Of a DNA stretch of 18,466 nt, positions 15,486-18,466 are shown piece by piece. The translations under genes were made by a program, and so were the position numbers. This stretch comes from RGIG8775 sp045587785 (GTDB lineage Bacteria; Bacillota; Clostridia; Oscillospirales; CAG-272). The number at the start of each line of letters is the position of its first letter. Within the stretch, counting starts at the first letter, position 1. The notes beneath the pieces were generated by a model. It was not told where the DNA came from. It searched no databases and was given only the letters and a program-made list of their open reading frames with translations. The stretch spans positions 1 through 18,466 of the forward strand of contig JAZNDA010000026.1 of assembly GCA_045587785.1 (NCBI GenBank). Direction: 5' to 3'.

Positions 15486-15654
15486 TGTGGAAAACCGAGA
15501 AAGGTGTGCAAAAGGTTATGCACAGGGTTGTGGGAGATTTTTGGGAGAGAAGGAAAAAATTTAAGAATTTTTTGGTGCCAAATCAGTAAAATCAAGGAAC
15601 AAAAAGATTTCCACAGACTGTGGAAAACGAAATGTCAATAAAAAGTTTTCAACA
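15486..15654. promoter_or_regulatory. Second DnaA-box cluster, upstream of gyrA
   Basis: Boxes of the TTTTCCACA type lie on both strands: TGTGGAAAA (reverse) at 15486-15494 and 15619-15627, TTATGCACA at 15516-15524, TGTGCAAAA (reverse) at 15505-15513, and near-matches ATTTCCACA at 15607-15615 and TTTTCAACA at 15646-15654. Orientation is mixed, with one back-to-back pair around 15607-15627. I see no trio sequence here. The cluster could titrate DnaA or control gyrA. Confidence 0.7.
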
Positions 15655-15674
15655 AAGGAAATGCGCCCGTGAAC

Positions 15675-15769
15675 CTTTATGGCGGCGCAAAAACCATATT
15701 TTTATTTTTCAGTAAAAGTTTTCGTCCCCCTTTTTCAAAAGGGGGCGGGGTTCGGGGCAGAGCCCCGAA
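15675..15769 (+). repeat. Solo right-end palindromic element in the gyrA leader
   Basis: It shows TTTATGGCGGCGC, then CCCCCTTTTT/AAAAGGGGG (15726-15745) and TTCGGGGC-AGA-GCCCCGAA (15751-15769), the order of parts seen in other right ends. The last stem ends one base before the AAGGAG ribosome-binding site of gyrA. Confidence 0.78.
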
Positions 15770-15781
15770 AAAGGAGAGAAA

Positions 15782-18238
15782 ATGGCAAAGAACAAGAAAC
15801 AGCTTGAGAGCATTGAATTTCCCGATCAGAAGATCGTGAATATCGAGATGGACAAGGAAGTCAAGAAGTCCTTCATCGAATATTCCATGTCGGTCATCAC
15901 GGCGCGTGCGCTTCCCGACGTAAGGGACGGCATGAAGCCGGGTCAGAGGCGTATTTTGTACGCCATGTGGGAGGACCACTTGACGGCTGACAGACCCTTC
16001 CGTAAGTCGGCGACCACAGTCGGTAACGTGCTTGGTCGGTACCATCCCCACGGTGACGCGGCGGTGTACGGCACCATGGTGCGTATGGCGCAGCCTTTTT
16101 CCTACCGCTATACGCTGGTAGAGGGACAGGGTAACTTCGGTTCGGTGGACGGCGACCCGCCTGCGGCTTACCGTTATACCGAGGCGAGAATGTCCAAGAT
16201 CGCCGCCGAGATGATGAGCGATATTGAGAAGAACGCGGTCAAGATGACCAAGAACTTTGATAATCAGAGAGACGAGCCCACGGTGCTCCCCTCCCGCTTC
16301 CCCAACCTGCTGGTCAACGGCGCGGTTGGTATCGCGGTGGGTATGGCGACCAACATTCCCACGCATAATTTGGGTGAAGTGGTGGATGCCACCCTGTATC
16401 GCATGGAAAATCCCGAGTCGGGTGTGGATGAGCTCATGCAGTTCATCAAGGGTCCCGACTTCCCCACGGCAGGCATCGTGTACGGCACGGCGGGTCTGAG
16501 AAAGGCATATGAGACGGGCTCGGGACGCGTGTCGGTGCGTGCAAGAGCCGAGATCGACGAGGAAAACCATCAGATCATCGTCACCGAGATCCCGTACATG
16601 GTCAACAAGAGCCTTCTTGTGGAGGCGATCGGCAATCTGCATAAGGAAAAGAGAGTGGACGGCATCACGGACCTGCGCGACGAGTCGGGCAAGGACGGCA
16701 TGAAGATCGTCATTGAGTACCGCCGCGACGTCAACGGCGAGATCCTTCTCAATCAGCTTTATAAATTCACGCAATTGCAGGACACCTGCTCGATCAACAT
16801 GCTGGCACTTGTGAACGGCGAGCCAAAGGTTTTGCCGCTGGGCAAGATCCTTGACCTTTATATCGAGCACCAAAAGGACGTCATTTACCGCCGTACCGAG
16901 TTTGATCTGGAAAAGGCACTGGCGCGCATGCACATTTACGAGGGCTACAAGATCGCCATTGATAACATCGACGAGATTGTTCATCTGATGAAGACCTCGC
17001 CGTCCATTCCCGAATCCAAGGCGCGCCTCTGTGAGCGCTACGGTCTGAGTGAGGCGCAGGCGCAAGCCATCGTGGAAATGACCCTTGGTCGCCTTACGGG
17101 CATGGAGCGCGACAAGATCGAGGAGGAACTGGCAAGACTTACCGCGCTTGTAGCGGATCTGAGGGATATTCTTGCCAATGAGCAAAGAATTCTTGATATT
17201 ATCCGCGACGAGATGACCGAGATCAAGAACAAGTACAGCGACGAGCGTCGCACCGAGATCGTGGAGGCGGCAGACGAGATCGATCTTGAGGATCTGATCG
17301 AACGCCATAACTGCATCATCACCGTGTCCCACGCGGGCTACGTCAAGCGTCAGCCCTCGGACGTGTATTCCTCTCAAAACCGAGGCGGTAAGGGCATCAT
17401 CGGTGCCACCACCAAGGAGGAGGACTTCATTGAGACCGTGCTGTCGGTGTGCAGTCACGATATTCTCCTCATGTTCACCAACTACGGCAAGGTGTACGCG
17501 CGCAAGGCGTACCTTATTCCCGAGGCATCCAGAACCTCAAAAGGCTCCAACATCGTCAACATCGTGGAGCTTTCCGAGGGCGAAAAGCTGACGGGCATGA
17601 TCGCGGTCAATGAATTCTCGGAAAACGAGTATCTGATGATGGTCACAAGGCAGGGCGTGATCAAAAAGACGCCGCTGTCCGACTTTGAATACAACCGCAA
17701 GGGCGGTAAAAAAGCCATCGAGCTTGATGAAGGCGACGAGCTGTATTTCATTCGCAAGACCGACGGCGTAAGCAGTATTCTGATCGCCACAGGTGAGGGT
17801 AACGCCGTCAGATTCGACGAGGACAACGTCCGCAGTATGGGACGCGGCGCGCGCGGCGTCAGAGCTATTCGCCTGAAGGGCGATGACATCGTGACGGGCG
17901 TTTGCGTAGTTGAGGATGGCAAGACCCTTGTCACCGTTACCGAAAACGGCTTCGGAAAGCGTACGCCGTTTGATGACTTCCGTGAAATGAAAAACCGCGG
18001 CGGTATGGGCGTGGTCTGCCACAAGCTGTCCGAAAAAACGGGTAAGCTGATCGGTATCGCCGCCGTAAGCGACGACGAGGACATGATGCTCATCTCCCAA
18101 GGCGGTACCATCATTCGTATTCGCGTGGCAGACATCTCCACCTACTCCAGAACCGCTTCGGGTGTTATTGTCATGCGCTCCACCGATGACAAGGTGGTCA
18201 GCTTCACAGTGGTTCCCAAGGAAGAAGATGAAGAATAG
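15782..18238 (+). CDS. gyrA: DNA gyrase subunit A
   Basis: GyrA cuts and rejoins DNA and wraps it to introduce negative supercoils. The 818-residue protein has the winged-helix breakage domain with catalytic tyrosine Y132 (in YRYTEARM), the tower and coiled-coil regions, and a C-terminal beta-pinwheel (about 505-810). The GyrA-box QNRGGKG at 532-538 marks it as gyrase rather than topoisomerase IV. The quinolone-site motif reads HPHGDAAVYGTMVRMAQ (88-104): alanine 93 and glycine 97 stand where Escherichia coli has serine 83 and aspartate 87. KPGQRR (52-57) replaces the more usual KPVHRR. AAGGAG lies five bases before the ATG, directly behind a hairpin. The acidic end KEEDEE is ordinary for the family. 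Confidence 0.97.
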   Translation: MAKNKKQLESIEFPDQKIVNIEMDKEVKKSFIEYSMSVITARALPDVRDGMKPGQRRILYAMWEDHLTADRPFRKSATTVGNVLGRYHPHGDAAVYGTMVRMAQPFSYRYTLVEGQGNFGSVDGDPPAAYRYTEARMSKIAAEMMSDIEKNAVKMTKNFDNQRDEPTVLPSRFPNLLVNGAVGIAVGMATNIPTHNLGEVVDATLYRMENPESGVDELMQFIKGPDFPTAGIVYGTAGLRKAYETGSGRVSVRARAEIDEENHQIIVTEIPYMVNKSLLVEAIGNLHKEKRVDGITDLRDESGKDGMKIVIEYRRDVNGEILLNQLYKFTQLQDTCSINMLALVNGEPKVLPLGKILDLYIEHQKDVIYRRTEFDLEKALARMHIYEGYKIAIDNIDEIVHLMKTSPSIPESKARLCERYGLSEAQAQAIVEMTLGRLTGMERDKIEEELARLTALVADLRDILANEQRILDIIRDEMTEIKNKYSDERRTEIVEAADEIDLEDLIERHNCIITVSHAGYVKRQPSDVYSSQNRGGKGIIGATTKEEDFIETVLSVCSHDILLMFTNYGKVYARKAYLIPEASRTSKGSNIVNIVELSEGEKLTGMIAVNEFSENEYLMMVTRQGVIKKTPLSDFEYNRKGGKKAIELDEGDELYFIRKTDGVSSILIATGEGNAVRFDEDNVRSMGRGARGVRAIRLKGDDIVTGVCVVEDGKTLVTVTENGFGKRTPFDDFREMKNRGGMGVVCHKLSEKTGKLIGIAAVSDDEDMMLISQGGTIIRIRVADISTYSRTASGVIVMRSTDDKVVSFTVVPKEEDEE

Positions 18239-18246
18239 GGAACGGG

Positions 18247-18466
18247 GAGAACGGTCGCTTTTTGAAAAAAGCTCCGCAAAAACTTTTACTGAAAGGTTAG
18301 ATGTAGTCTATACGTAGCCATTTTACGATCGATAACGATATCGTGAAACGGCAACAGATGCGCCGTCATTGTTTCGGCTTGTCATGACAAGCCGAGGGCG
18401 CCCGAAGAAAAGCACGAAAAAGCAAGCGAGCTTGTTTTTTCGTGTTTGTTTTCGGGCTACCACGGG
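18247..18466 (+). repeat. Palindromic element A5, cut by the window end
   Basis: About nine bases after the gyrA stop, GCTTTTTGAAAAAAGC (18257-18272) opens a left end of the same family. It is followed by the TACGTAGCC motif, GCGCCGTCATT, the hairpin TCGGCTTGT/ACAAGCCGA (18374-18395) and the long hairpin from 18401, with CACGAAAAA pairing to TTTTTTCGTG. The right half lies outside the window. Confidence 0.72.

Noticed and set aside
15677..17458. 593-codon open frame on the minus strand opposite gyrA
   Set aside because: It is a shadow of the gyrA codon pattern and runs into the repeat at 15675-15769. The histidine- and leucine-rich product has no family features.
1..18466. tRNA, rRNA or known riboswitch genes
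   Set aside because: Reading both strands I found no cloverleaf with a GTTC-type arm, no rRNA landmark sequence and no aptamer motif I recognise.

Overview
This window is a chromosomal replication-origin region from a low-to-mid GC Gram-positive bacterium, most likely a member of the Clostridia (Bacillota). The evidence is the order dnaA-dnaN-recF-remB-gyrB-gyrA, the strong AGGAGG-type ribosome-binding sites, sigma-A type promoters with 17-base spacers, an RNase Y gene and a RemB-like DUF370 gene. I cannot name the family or genus from sequence alone.

Layout: (1) positions 1-172 hold palindromic repeat DNA. (2) rny (minus, 173-1720) and murI-araC (plus, 1953-3743) are divergently transcribed from two facing promoters that each read cleanly by eye. 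(3) 3744-4220 holds repeats and one perfect terminator-like hairpin. (4) copA (minus, 4221-6608) is a copper-exporting P-type ATPase with an extra copper-binding domain fused at its C-terminus. (5) 6609-7502 holds a composite repeat element and the dnaA promoter. (6) dnaA (7503-8924) is followed by the likely oriC (8925-9194), then a structured repeat element. (7) dnaN, recF and a remB-like gene (9687-12231) are tightly packed. (8) gyrB (13114-15054) and gyrA (15782-18238) are each bracketed by repeat elements, and a second cluster of DnaA boxes lies between them.

The genes cover origin opening (DnaA at the 8.9-9.2 kb boxes), polymerase processivity (DnaN), gap repair (RecF) and relief of supercoiling ahead of the fork (GyrAB). 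The left part codes mRNA turnover (RNase Y), peptidoglycan D-glutamate supply (MurI), an AraC-type regulator with an unusual cysteine tail, and copper export.

The most unusual content is intergenic. A family of palindromic elements occupies nearly every large gene boundary. Their hairpin stems differ in sequence between copies but stay paired, so structure rather than sequence is conserved. Three copies (9254, 15064, 18247) carry a multi-branched three-hairpin core. Two copies (6625, 12239) instead carry a second inverted-repeat cassette, inserted in opposite orientations. The origin also shows a DnaA-box, GC-rich and DnaA-trio arrangement, with TTTTCCACA as the prevailing box, together with a DnaA whose DNA-recognition motif differs from the usual GRDHTT.
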